A DNA stretch of 7,027 nucleotides from an uncultured Treponema sp. (GTDB taxonomy: Bacteria > Spirochaetota > Spirochaetia > Treponematales > Treponemataceae): assembly GCA_946611835.1 (NCBI GenBank), contig CAMOEE010000135.1, positions 1 to 7,027 of the forward strand, in the 5' to 3' direction. Both the position numbers and the translations under genes were made by a program. Shown here piece after piece: positions 1-5,533 of the stretch. Position 1 is the stretch's first letter. Every line of letters starts with the position of its first letter. Below the pieces are notes generated by a model, which was not told the origin of the DNA, made no database searches, and saw nothing but the letters and a program-made list of their open reading frames with translations.

Positions 1-729
1 TCAGCACCGAACACAGACGGAATCGATGTTGACTCATGCACCAATGTCAAAATCCTCAACTGCTATGTCGCCGTTGGTGACGACGGAATCTGCCTCAAAT
101 CCGGCTCAGGCCCGGACGGAATCCGCGTAAACAAACCGACTGTAAATGTAACGATTAAGGATTGTACTGTTCGTTTTGCTCATGGCGGAATCGTTCTCGG
201 TTCAGAAACTGCCGCAGGAATCCAGCATGTTCACGCTGAGAACTGTGATTTGAGCGGAACTGACCGAGGCATCCGAATCAAGAGCCGACGAGGTCGAGGC
301 GGCGACCTTTACGACATCGAGCTTAAAGACCTTGTTATGGACGACACTCTCTGCCCAATCGCAATGAATATGTACTACAAGTGCGGAATCACTGACACAA
401 AGTCTCCTCTCTTCTCTCTCGACAAGCAGCCTGTCACAAGCGAGACTCCCCGCATTCACGATGTAAAAATCATCGGCTGTACTGGCAAAAACTGCAAGGC
501 AAGCGCCGGCTTCATTGTTGGTCTTCCTGAAATGCCAATCGACAACCTGGAAATCCGGGACTGCCACTTCACCACAGACGAATCTTCTGACCGCTCACCG
601 ATGGAAAGCGATATGTTCTACGGTTTGCCTGAAGTCAGCGTAAAGTCTTTCCGAGTGCGAAATGCGCCTGGTGCAAAATTTGAGAATGTAAGAATCGACG
701 GACCTAAAGAAACCTTTATCTACGAGTAA
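1..729 (+). CDS. Polygalacturonase-family glycoside hydrolase (GH28), 3' part only
   Basis: The reading frame is open from base 1 and ends at TAA 727-729, giving 242 residues; the 5' end lies outside the window. The four conserved GH28 blocks appear in order, numbered within the fragment: NTDGID (Asp6), GDDGICLKSG (Asp27, Asp28), HGG (His61) and RIK (Arg92, Lys94). By family knowledge these supply the catalytic aspartates and substrate-binding His, Arg and Lys of an inverting hydrolase acting on galacturonan (pectin). The GDDGICLKSG block and the following DGIRVNKPT resemble bacterial exo-type or oligogalacturonide-cleaving members more than fungal endo-enzymes. The rest has the short repeating strand-turn pattern of a right-handed beta-helix (for example VKIIGCTG, LEIRDCHF). 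The signal peptide, if any, would be in the missing part. A terminator directly downstream closes the unit. Family assignment is firm; exact substrate is not. Confidence 0.93.
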   Translation, partial: SAPNTDGIDVDSCTNVKILNCYVAVGDDGICLKSGSGPDGIRVNKPTVNVTIKDCTVRFAHGGIVLGSETAAGIQHVHAENCDLSGTDRGIRIKSRRGRGGDLYDIELKDLVMDDTLCPIAMNMYYKCGITDTKSPLFSLDKQPVTSETPRIHDVKIIGCTGKNCKASAGFIVGLPEMPIDNLEIRDCHFTTDESSDRSPMESDMFYGLPEVSVKSFRVRNAPGAKFENVRIDGPKETFIYE

Positions 730-758
730 TAAATTCTTGAATTCATGCCGATAATAGA

Positions 759-788
759 AGCACTCGCATTATAAGCGGGTGCTTTTTT
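759..788 (+). terminator. Intrinsic terminator after the GH28 gene
   Basis: Stem AGCACTCGC (759-767) pairs with GCGGGTGCT (775-783) around a 7-base loop; 9 pairs including one G-T. A run of T (783-788) follows. It lies 30 bases after the GH28 stop and 30 bases before the next start, so it separates the two transcription units. Confidence 0.88.
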
Positions 789-817
789 GTTAAAAAAAGT
801 GTAAAAGTGGGGGAATA

Positions 818-2659
818 ATGAAAAAATCTTTTAAATTCTTGTTTACAATTCTTGCCTTGAACATTCTTCTTTTGGGAAGCCTTTTTGCTGAAGGTTATCA
901 TGTTTGTGTGGCTTCTTACAAACAACTGAAGAATGCAGAGAATATGGTTCAGAAGCTTGAAAAACAGAGCATGGCTGCTGTCATCAGTGAGAGCAAGGTC
1001 AAAAATCAGAGTTATTACCGTGTTCTTCTTGGAAAAGAATTCAAAAAAATTGATGATGCCCGCAAATATCGGGATGAGGTCAAAAAATATTCATTCGTAA
1101 AAGAACTCGGACTTAAAGATTTCTGGGTTTGTAAGAGCGAAAAAATCGTTTCGGCGAAGACTGTACCTGTGGCAAAACCTGCCCCGGTGCCGGTCCCCCT
1201 TCCCACTCCAAAACCAGAGCCAAAGCCGGAACCAAAAGTAGAGCCGCTCCCTGCTCCAGAGCCAGAGCCTGTTGTAATTCCTGTCCCTGAGCCAGAGCCG
1301 GAGCCAATTCCTGAGGTAATCGTAAAAAATGATCTTCCTCCTGAGCCAAAAGAACTTGAAAAGAACGAACAGGCCGTGCTTTCAGAAGCGACCCCTTATT
1401 CTGTAGTCGTCCGTTCATATAAATATTCTCAGTTCGCTGAAAATGACAAAAATCGACTTTACGAGCTTGGATTTGAGCCATATCTGCTAAACACCTTTGA
1501 TGATAAATCATTCTTCGCTTTCAATATTCATGTCGGTGCTTTTGCAAGCCGCCAGGAAGCGGAAGATTTGCAGGCTCAGTTCACTGATATGGGAATCGCC
1601 GATACACAGGTTTCTGATTACAATGATATCAAAGCAAAAATCGAGAAATACGATGAAGTTCTCAATAACGAAAAAGTCATGTTTGATGACGGTCTTTCTG
1701 AAATTCCGACCAGCCTTCCGGAATCAGTCGTAAAACTCGTAAAACACTTCCCCGCAAACAAAGATTTCCAGATTAAGGAAATTTCTATCATTGATTACGA
1801 CAGATACCTCCTTTGTGAGGACAAGCCGGACGCTGAAAAGGCCCTGCTCGATTACATCGGTACAGAAGCTGACATTCACTCGGCTCTTCTTGCAATATAT
1901 CGTGATGAACTTTATCAGAAAGAGGCGAAGGTTTTCCTTGCCTGTGCAGGAAGCTACAATTTTGAGGAGAATGGTCTTGTGCCTGTTGAGAAAATGGAGC
2001 TTGGAGCCAGCGAGGGGCTTTTTGACTGCTCATTGTATGAAGTTGCCGGCACAATGATTCTTAACGGAACAAATGAATCTCAGAAACTCTTCGTAAGAAT
2101 GCAGTCAGCTGATTTCACAAAAGAAGAATTCATTTCCCTGCTTGATGCTTCTTTCAATGAATCCTCTCTTAACCTTTATCCCCAGCTCAGGAGAACACTT
2201 TTCGTCCTTCCAAATGCGAGCGATGCTGAGCGTGATTTCGTAACCTTCAATTTTAAGAATGTGGGTGATGATTATGCCGCAGAGAGAGACTATGTTGAGT
2301 GGGCACTTCCAATCGTAGGTCACTATCTTGCTGAGACATCTTACATTGAAAAGGATTCTCTGCTCTGTTTTGGTTTCTATGATTTGGACTATGATTTCAA
2401 CTCAAAGAAGATTCATCAGTATTTCAAGGACTCAAAAACAAAGTCTGAGATTACTGAGAATAACCAGCCATTTACTCTGAACGGAGTGGACGGATGGTAC
2501 TTTATCGACAAGAATATCAAGGAACTTTCGATTTCGACAAAGTCTTATATCATTGCAATTGATGCCCTTGCAAACAGCCCTGTTACAAAAGAAGATTTGA
2601 TTGAAGCCGGAAAAGACCTGAAAATCTGGAATCAAATTCAGCCAGTTGACGCAAAGTAA
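818..2659 (+). CDS. Secreted SPOR-domain protein with Pro/Glu-rich linker and unknown C-terminal domain
   Basis: The 613-residue protein starts at ATG 818, preceded by a G-rich Shine-Dalgarno (GGGGGAA, 809-815). Residues 1-24 form a signal peptide (KK, then a hydrophobic core, then SLFA) with likely signal peptidase I cleavage after Ala24; no lipobox is seen, so it is probably exported rather than lipidated. Residues about 26-108 look like a SPOR domain (YHVCVASYKQLKNAENMVQKL, then YYRVLLGKEF). Residues about 115-168 are a Pro/Glu/Lys/Val linker. Residues about 193-270 look like a second, more divergent SPOR repeat (YSVVVRSYKYSQFAEND, then FNIHVGAFASRQEAEDLQAQF). SPOR domains are known to bind septal peptidoglycan stripped of stem peptides. 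Residues about 290-605 form a large region I do not recognise. The PAP2 phosphatase gene follows after 6 bases, so the two are probably co-transcribed. No convincing promoter was found in the short space upstream. Confidence 0.85.
   Translation: MKKSFKFLFTILALNILLLGSLFAEGYHVCVASYKQLKNAENMVQKLEKQSMAAVISESKVKNQSYYRVLLGKEFKKIDDARKYRDEVKKYSFVKELGLKDFWVCKSEKIVSAKTVPVAKPAPVPVPLPTPKPEPKPEPKVEPLPAPEPEPVVIPVPEPEPEPIPEVIVKNDLPPEPKELEKNEQAVLSEATPYSVVVRSYKYSQFAENDKNRLYELGFEPYLLNTFDDKSFFAFNIHVGAFASRQEAEDLQAQFTDMGIADTQVSDYNDIKAKIEKYDEVLNNEKVMFDDGLSEIPTSLPESVVKLVKHFPANKDFQIKEISIIDYDRYLLCEDKPDAEKALLDYIGTEADIHSALLAIYRDELYQKEAKVFLACAGSYNFEENGLVPVEKMELGASEGLFDCSLYEVAGTMILNGTNESQKLFVRMQSADFTKEEFISLLDASFNESSLNLYPQLRRTLFVLPNASDAERDFVTFNFKNVGDDYAAERDYVEWALPIVGHYLAETSYIEKDSLLCFGFYDLDYDFNSKKIHQYFKDSKTKSEITENNQPFTLNGVDGWYFIDKNIKELSISTKSYIIAIDALANSPVTKEDLIEAGKDLKIWNQIQPVDAK
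1166..1318 (+). repeat. Degenerate repeat encoding a Pro/Glu/Lys/Val linker
   Basis: This in-frame low-complexity stretch within the SPOR gene encodes residues 117-167. It is built from repeated CCxGAG-type units and shifts from Pro-Val to Lys-Pro-Glu-Pro to Pro-Glu-Pro. Such linkers usually form stiff extended spacers between periplasmic domains. Its base composition can generate false open frames on the other strand. Confidence 0.8.
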
Positions 2660-2665
2660 TTCCCG

Positions 2666-3517
2666 ATGTCTAAGAATTCCCTGACTAAGATTCTTGCGGC
2701 TTTTCTCTGCCTCTGCTTTCTTCCGCCCTTGTTTTCTCAGGAAGACAGGGGCAGTTCAGAATCTTCCTCCTTTAATTTTTGGGGAAGCGGGAAAGTCTTT
2801 GCTTTGAATCCTCTTACGGATTCGGCTTTGCTTGGAACAGGCCTTCTTCTTTCAGGCGGAGATTTGATTCTCGATAATGCGCTCAAGCTGAACAGGCAGG
2901 AATACAAGGGAGAGTTTTACGACAAGGATGATGTGAATTCTTTCGACCGCTTTTTCATGAATTCATATTCAAAGAAACTTGATTTGGCCGGGGATTTACT
3001 GCTTGTGGCTACAATGGCCACTCCTGCCATTCTTGCGACGACGCAGAAGGAAGAATGGCTGACTTGCGGCGTGATGTATGCAGAGACTCTCTTAATCGCA
3101 AACGGAATCAAGGAAATCACGAAACTTTGCGTAAATCGAGCCAGGCCTTATATGTATTACGATTCTGAAACTTTCCCGGAAAGTGATGTTGATGACGGTG
3201 ACTGGGCGAATTCTTTTCCGTCGGGCCACTGCACTATGGCCTTTGCCGGAGCAACTTTCACCAGCTACACTTTCTGTAAATATTTCCCGGATTCAGCCTG
3301 GCGTTTTCCTGTGGTTGCAAGTTCCTTTGCTATGGCGGCTGGAACTGCGGCTTTGAGAATTGCAAGCGGAAACCACTTTATGACGGATGTCCTGACTGGA
3401 GCCGTAATCGGAAGCGCTGTAGGTTTTCTTGTTCCCTTGCTACATACTTTCAATACGAAAAATGATTTGAATTTGGCCCTGCGTGCAGACGGAGTTTCAA
3501 TCGCTTTAAGATTTTAA
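2666..3517 (+). CDS. PAP2-superfamily membrane phosphatase
   Basis: The 283-residue protein carries the complete PAP2 (acid phosphatase / lipid phosphatase) signature: K153-x6-R160-P161 (KLCVNRARP), PSGH at 185-188, and R231-x5-H237-x3-D241. His188 and His237 correspond to the acid and nucleophile histidines of the family. Residues 1-25 form a signal peptide or anchor (a hydrophobic run ending LFSQ). Hydrophobic segments lie near residues 48-68, 106-125, 132-147, 214-230 and 243-260, as expected for a multi-pass membrane enzyme. Known substrates include phosphatidic acid, phosphatidylglycerol phosphate and undecaprenyl pyrophosphate; the sequence does not say which applies here. The start lies 6 bases after the SPOR gene stop without a good Shine-Dalgarno, so translation is probably coupled. 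The tail (DLNLALRADGVSIALRF) is an alternating strand ending in Phe, unusual for a simple PAP2 enzyme. Confidence 0.88.
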   Translation: MSKNSLTKILAAFLCLCFLPPLFSQEDRGSSESSSFNFWGSGKVFALNPLTDSALLGTGLLLSGGDLILDNALKLNRQEYKGEFYDKDDVNSFDRFFMNSYSKKLDLAGDLLLVATMATPAILATTQKEEWLTCGVMYAETLLIANGIKEITKLCVNRARPYMYYDSETFPESDVDDGDWANSFPSGHCTMAFAGATFTSYTFCKYFPDSAWRFPVVASSFAMAAGTAALRIASGNHFMTDVLTGAVIGSAVGFLVPLLHTFNTKNDLNLALRADGVSIALRF

Positions 3518-3551
3518 GGGGCGTTGCGGGGCGGTTCAGGCTTTCCCCTCC

Positions 3552-4118
3552 TTAACTTAATGTCTTTATAATCAATTCCGAGACTTTGACCTTCTTTGCG
3601 CCGGTATCCATTGCTTCTTTTTCGATGTAGTGGTGGGCTTCGGCCTCGGTCATGTCTTTTACCTGCATTAAGAGCATTTTCGCACGGTTTACGATTCTTA
3701 TTTCTTCCATTTTTTCTTTAAGCTGAATTGCCTTGCTGGAAAGGACCTGAACCTTGTACTGGACGGCGATGGCCACTTTTATCATGTTGTAAAAATAGAA
3801 CTGGTCGAATTCCCTTGTCAGTGTGAGGACTCCGTAGCCTTCGACCTTGTAGCTTATCTGGTCAAAATGCTCCTGGGGAGTCATGAGAAGAATTGTGCCC
3901 GCTGAATCAGAAATGTCTATCGCAAAATCCGTGCCCTCGCCATCAGCAAAATCTACGAGGACGATGTTGAAATTCCGCTCATCGCATTTACGGCGGGCTT
4001 CGTTAAAATCCTGACAGACAGAAAGCTCGAACATGGGTGGCATGAGCATCAGGCCGACAAGAGAGGAAATCTTTGTGTCTTTTGTCACAAGAAGGACAGA
4101 ATATGTGTCACTTGTCAC
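3552..4118 (-). CDS. ANTAR-domain response regulator, probable RNA-binding antiterminator (NitR/AmiR type)
   Basis: The 188-residue protein starts at GTG 4118-4116 with GCGGG (4130-4126) as Shine-Dalgarno; the glnA stop is only 18 bases upstream. Residues 5-115 resemble a receiver domain. Asp56 (IVLVDF) sits at the phospho-acceptor position and Thr80 (ILLMT) at the switch Thr. The usual acidic pair near the N-terminus is only partly kept (VTKD, 11-14), and the conserved Lys of strand 5 appears to be Arg102 (LTREF), so it may be a pseudo-receiver. A helical, probably coiled-coil segment (about 115-140) leads into an ANTAR domain (about 134-188: VNRAKMLLM, MTEAEAHHYIEKEAM, VSELIIKTL). ANTAR domains bind RNA with paired six-base-loop hairpins and prevent termination. 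The clostridial glnA-nitR pair has the same gene order. The leader of this operon carries a matching target-like structure. Confidence 0.85.
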   Translation of the reverse strand: MTSDTYSVLLVTKDTKISSLVGLMLMPPMFELSVCQDFNEARRKCDERNFNIVLVDFADGEGTDFAIDISDSAGTILLMTPQEHFDQISYKVEGYGVLTLTREFDQFYFYNMIKVAIAVQYKVQVLSSKAIQLKEKMEEIRIVNRAKMLLMQVKDMTEAEAHHYIEKEAMDTGAKKVKVSELIIKTLS

Positions 4119-4136
4119 TGTAATTCCCGCCTATGT

Positions 4137-5306
4137 TCAGCCTAAGATTCCTTTTACGAAATCACTTTTTTCTGCGAGGGACCTTGCTTCTTCCAGCGTG
4201 TCAGGAATCGTTTTATAACTTGCATTTTTAGCGATTTCCTTGTCGAAAAGATTTTCTGTAGCCGCTTCACCTGCATGAAGGTTGTTTTTGATTCCGTCGA
4301 TTGCCGCATGAATCAGCAGGGTGAAGGCGATGTAGGGATTACAGGTCGGGTCCGGGGAACGAATCTCAAGCCTTGGATTTTTGTCGCTGGGAATCCTGAT
4401 AAGGGCAGAACGGTTTTCCCGGCCCCAGCAGATGAACTTGGGAGCCTTTGCTTCACCAAGTCTCTGGTATGAATTCTCAGTTGGATTGAGGAAATATGTG
4501 ATTTCTTCAATGTGTTTGATAATTCCGGCAAGAATATTTTCGATTTTGGATGAATCTGAGCATGAAATGTTGATGTGCATTCCGCTGCCTGGTTTTTCCT
4601 GAATAGGTTTTGGAGAAAAATCTGCGTATAAACCGCTTTCTGCAGCTTTTGTGCGGACAATCCATTTGAAGGTTGATGCATTATCGGCGCTGGTGAGTGA
4701 ATCAGCGTAACGGAAATCAACTTCGTTCTGGCCCGGTCCTTCTTCGTGATGGCTGGACTCCGGCGTGATTCCCATCTGTTCCAGTGTGAAGCAGATGTTT
4801 CGGCGGATATTTTCGCCCTTGTCTTCAGGAGCAATGTCCATGTAACCGGCCTTGTCAAAAGGAATTTTAGTTGGCTCGCCGTTCTCGTCAAGCTTGAAAA
4901 GATAAAATTCGAATTCCGTGCCGAATTGGAGATCAACGCCACATTCTGCCTTGATTTTTGCAGCCGCTGTTTTAAGAAGATAGCGGCAGTCTTTTTTGTA
5001 GGGGCTGCCATCGGGATATTTAATGTCGCAGAACATTCGGATTACTTTGCCTGCGCTTGGCCGCCATGGAAGCACAGAAAGAGTTGATGCGTCCGGGTAA
5101 AGGAACAAGTCAGAGTGATTTGCCTCCTCGAAATCAGAGATTGCTGAGGCATCGAAAGAAATTCCGTTCTCAAATGCGCGGGGAAGCTCGCTTGCCATAA
5201 TTGTGGCGTTCTTCTGCTTGCCCGAAAGATCAAAATATGCAAGACGCACGAATTTGACATCTTCTTCTTTTACATAGTCCAAAACTTCTTCTTGAGTATA
5301 AAGCAT
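4137..5306 (-). CDS. glnA: Type I glutamine synthetase, short variant (GlnA-like)
   Basis: The 389-residue protein starts at ATG 5306 with GGAGA (5315-5311) as Shine-Dalgarno. Family motifs are visible in order: FDASAI with Asp52 (ammonium-site Asp50 of enteric GS), GTEFEF with Glu131/Glu133, HHEEGPGQNE with Glu188/Glu195 (metal ligands), PGSGMHINIS with His244, ENRSALIRIP with Arg299/Arg304, and LEIRSPDPTCNPY with Glu314/Arg316. The reaction is ATP-dependent glutamate plus ammonium to glutamine, in a cytoplasmic dodecamer. It is shorter than typical GSI (about 440-470): the loop after GSGMH is shortened by roughly 16 residues, and the C-terminal helix containing the usual WE-x-ERYL end is missing. 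The flap glutamate (enteric Glu327, in VPGYEAP) falls at Lys287 (LGEAKAP). No adenylylation Tyr region is seen. It is co-directional with the ANTAR gene. It is probably a real GS, but a GS-like ligase cannot be excluded. Confidence 0.87.
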   Translation of the reverse strand: MLYTQEEVLDYVKEEDVKFVRLAYFDLSGKQKNATIMASELPRAFENGISFDASAISDFEEANHSDLFLYPDASTLSVLPWRPSAGKVIRMFCDIKYPDGSPYKKDCRYLLKTAAAKIKAECGVDLQFGTEFEFYLFKLDENGEPTKIPFDKAGYMDIAPEDKGENIRRNICFTLEQMGITPESSHHEEGPGQNEVDFRYADSLTSADNASTFKWIVRTKAAESGLYADFSPKPIQEKPGSGMHINISCSDSSKIENILAGIIKHIEEITYFLNPTENSYQRLGEAKAPKFICWGRENRSALIRIPSDKNPRLEIRSPDPTCNPYIAFTLLIHAAIDGIKNNLHAGEAATENLFDKEIAKNASYKTIPDTLEEARSLAEKSDFVKGILG

Positions 5307-5320
5307 AATTTCTCCATAAC

Positions 5321-5376
5321 AAAAAAGGCCGTAGACTTTGCGCCGGATGACAATTACAGCGAAAAACCTACGACCT
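5321..5376 (-). terminator. Intrinsic terminator in the glnA leader (attenuator)
   Basis: Read on the - strand, bases 5376-5357 pair with 5345-5326: 19 of 20 positions pair (four as G-T), with one mismatch (5362/5340) and an 11-base loop. Six T (5326-5321) follow at once. The T run ends 14 bases before the glnA start and 5 bases before its Shine-Dalgarno, so this hairpin stands between any upstream promoter and glnA. As it sits in a 5' leader and not after a gene, it reads as an attenuator. Confidence 0.85.
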
Positions 5377-5395
5377 CTTTGCCGTTAATGACAAT
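5336..5395 (-). repeat. Direct repeat ATTGTCAT-N5-GCAAAG in the glnA leader
   Basis: Two copies on the - strand: 5395-5377 and 5354-5336. Each has ATTGTCAT, five wholly different bases, then GCAAAG, with starts 41 bases apart. The second copy forms most of the loop and part of the 3' arm of the attenuator; the first lies just upstream of its 5' arm. The conserved GCAAAG of copy 1 could pair with the T-rich strand (5366-5358) that copy 2 pairs with in the terminator, giving a competing fold. Confidence 0.6.
5370..5385 (-). promoter_or_regulatory. ANTAR-target-like hexaloop hairpin overlapping the attenuator
   Basis: On the - strand, AACGGC/GTCGT forms a 5-pair stem (A5385-T5370, C5384-G5371, G5383-C5372, G5382-T5373, C5381-G5374) closing a six-base loop AAAGAG (5380-5375). 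The loop has A at position 1 and G at position 4, the features reported for ANTAR-bound hexaloops. Two weak G-T pairs and an A-T pair could extend the stem past one A/A mismatch. The hairpin uses 5375-5370, which is also in the 5' arm of the terminator, so the two folds exclude each other. The partner hairpin expected upstream is weak: GAT/ATT around ATTGTC (5398-5387), only three pairs. Confidence 0.55.
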
Positions 5396-5424
5396 ATCTT
5401 ATCGGTTTTTTGGTGATTGTGCAA
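5396..5424 (-). promoter_or_regulatory. Possible proximal glnA promoter
   Basis: TTGCAC (5424-5419) and TAAGAT (5401-5396) are separated by 17 bases, a fair sigma-70-type match. Transcription would begin near 5389, just before the hexaloop hairpin, leaving a leader of roughly 80 bases that contains the attenuator. If this is the only promoter, the weak upstream hairpin would not be fully transcribed. Confidence 0.45.
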
Positions 5425-5449
5425 CAAGCAGGTATAAAATGTGCGTGCG

Positions 5450-5475
5450 GATTCTTCATGATTCTCTATGATTCT
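5450..5475. repeat. Three GATTCT repeats at exact 10-base spacing
   Basis: GATTCT begins at 5450, 5460 and 5470; the first two units continue as TCAT and CTAT. The spacing is about one helical turn, so all copies face the same side of DNA. The array touches the -35 of the permease promoter and covers the -10 of the distal glnA promoter, a natural place for a shared regulator. Confidence 0.6.
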
Positions 5476-5489
5476 TGAAAGTCTGTCAA
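5461..5489 (-). promoter_or_regulatory. Possible distal glnA promoter
   Basis: TTGACA (5489-5484), a perfect -35, is followed after 17 bases by GAGAAT (5466-5461), a moderate -10. Transcription would begin near 5454 and give a leader of about 150 bases that includes all the hairpins. It overlaps the opposite-facing permease promoter, so the two would compete for polymerase or be co-regulated. Confidence 0.4.
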
Positions 5490-5508
5490 AAAGAGTATAT
5501 TTTATAAT
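5475..5508 (+). promoter_or_regulatory. Probable promoter of the purine permease gene
   Basis: TTGAAA (5475-5480) is followed after 17 bases by TATTTT (5498-5503), which runs into a perfect TATAAT (5503-5508, 22 bases from the -35). Either hexamer gives a start about 15-25 bases before the permease ATG, so the leader is very short and has no room for a riboswitch. Confidence 0.55.
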
Positions 5509-5533
5509 GCAGTAAAAAATCAGGAGTTTTTCT

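Noticed and set aside
743..925. Open frame on the - strand over the terminator and the start of the SPOR gene
   Set aside because: It is antisense to a clear terminator and signal peptide, has no Shine-Dalgarno and resembles no family.
1113..1511. 132-codon open frame on the - strand
   Set aside because: It is a shadow of the Pro/Glu repeat; its Ala/Leu/Gln repeats are the complement of CCxGAG units.
3514..3555. Hairpin between the convergent PAP2 and ANTAR genes (TTAAGGGG with CC-T-CCTTAA)
   Set aside because: Eight pairs with a bulge and a long loop, and no T run on either strand; not supportable as a terminator, though some end signal is expected here.
4313..5011. 232-codon open frame on the - strand
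   Set aside because: It lies inside glnA in another frame of the same strand; the glnA frame has all family motifs and this one has none.
5336..5395. The pair TTGTC-ATTAAC-GGCAA and TTGTC-ATCCGG-CGCAA as the ANTAR dual hexaloops
   Set aside because: The loops have A and C at position 4, not G, and the second stem has a C/C clash; the AAAGAG hairpin at 5385-5370 fits better.
5411..5430. NtrC site or sigma-54 promoter near TTGCACAATCACC
   Set aside because: There is no GG-N10-GC core, and the NtrC palindrome is only half matched.
5509..5533. Purine riboswitch before the permease
   Set aside because: Only about 25 bases lie between the promoter and the ATG, and no aptamer core is visible; the region further upstream lacks it as well.
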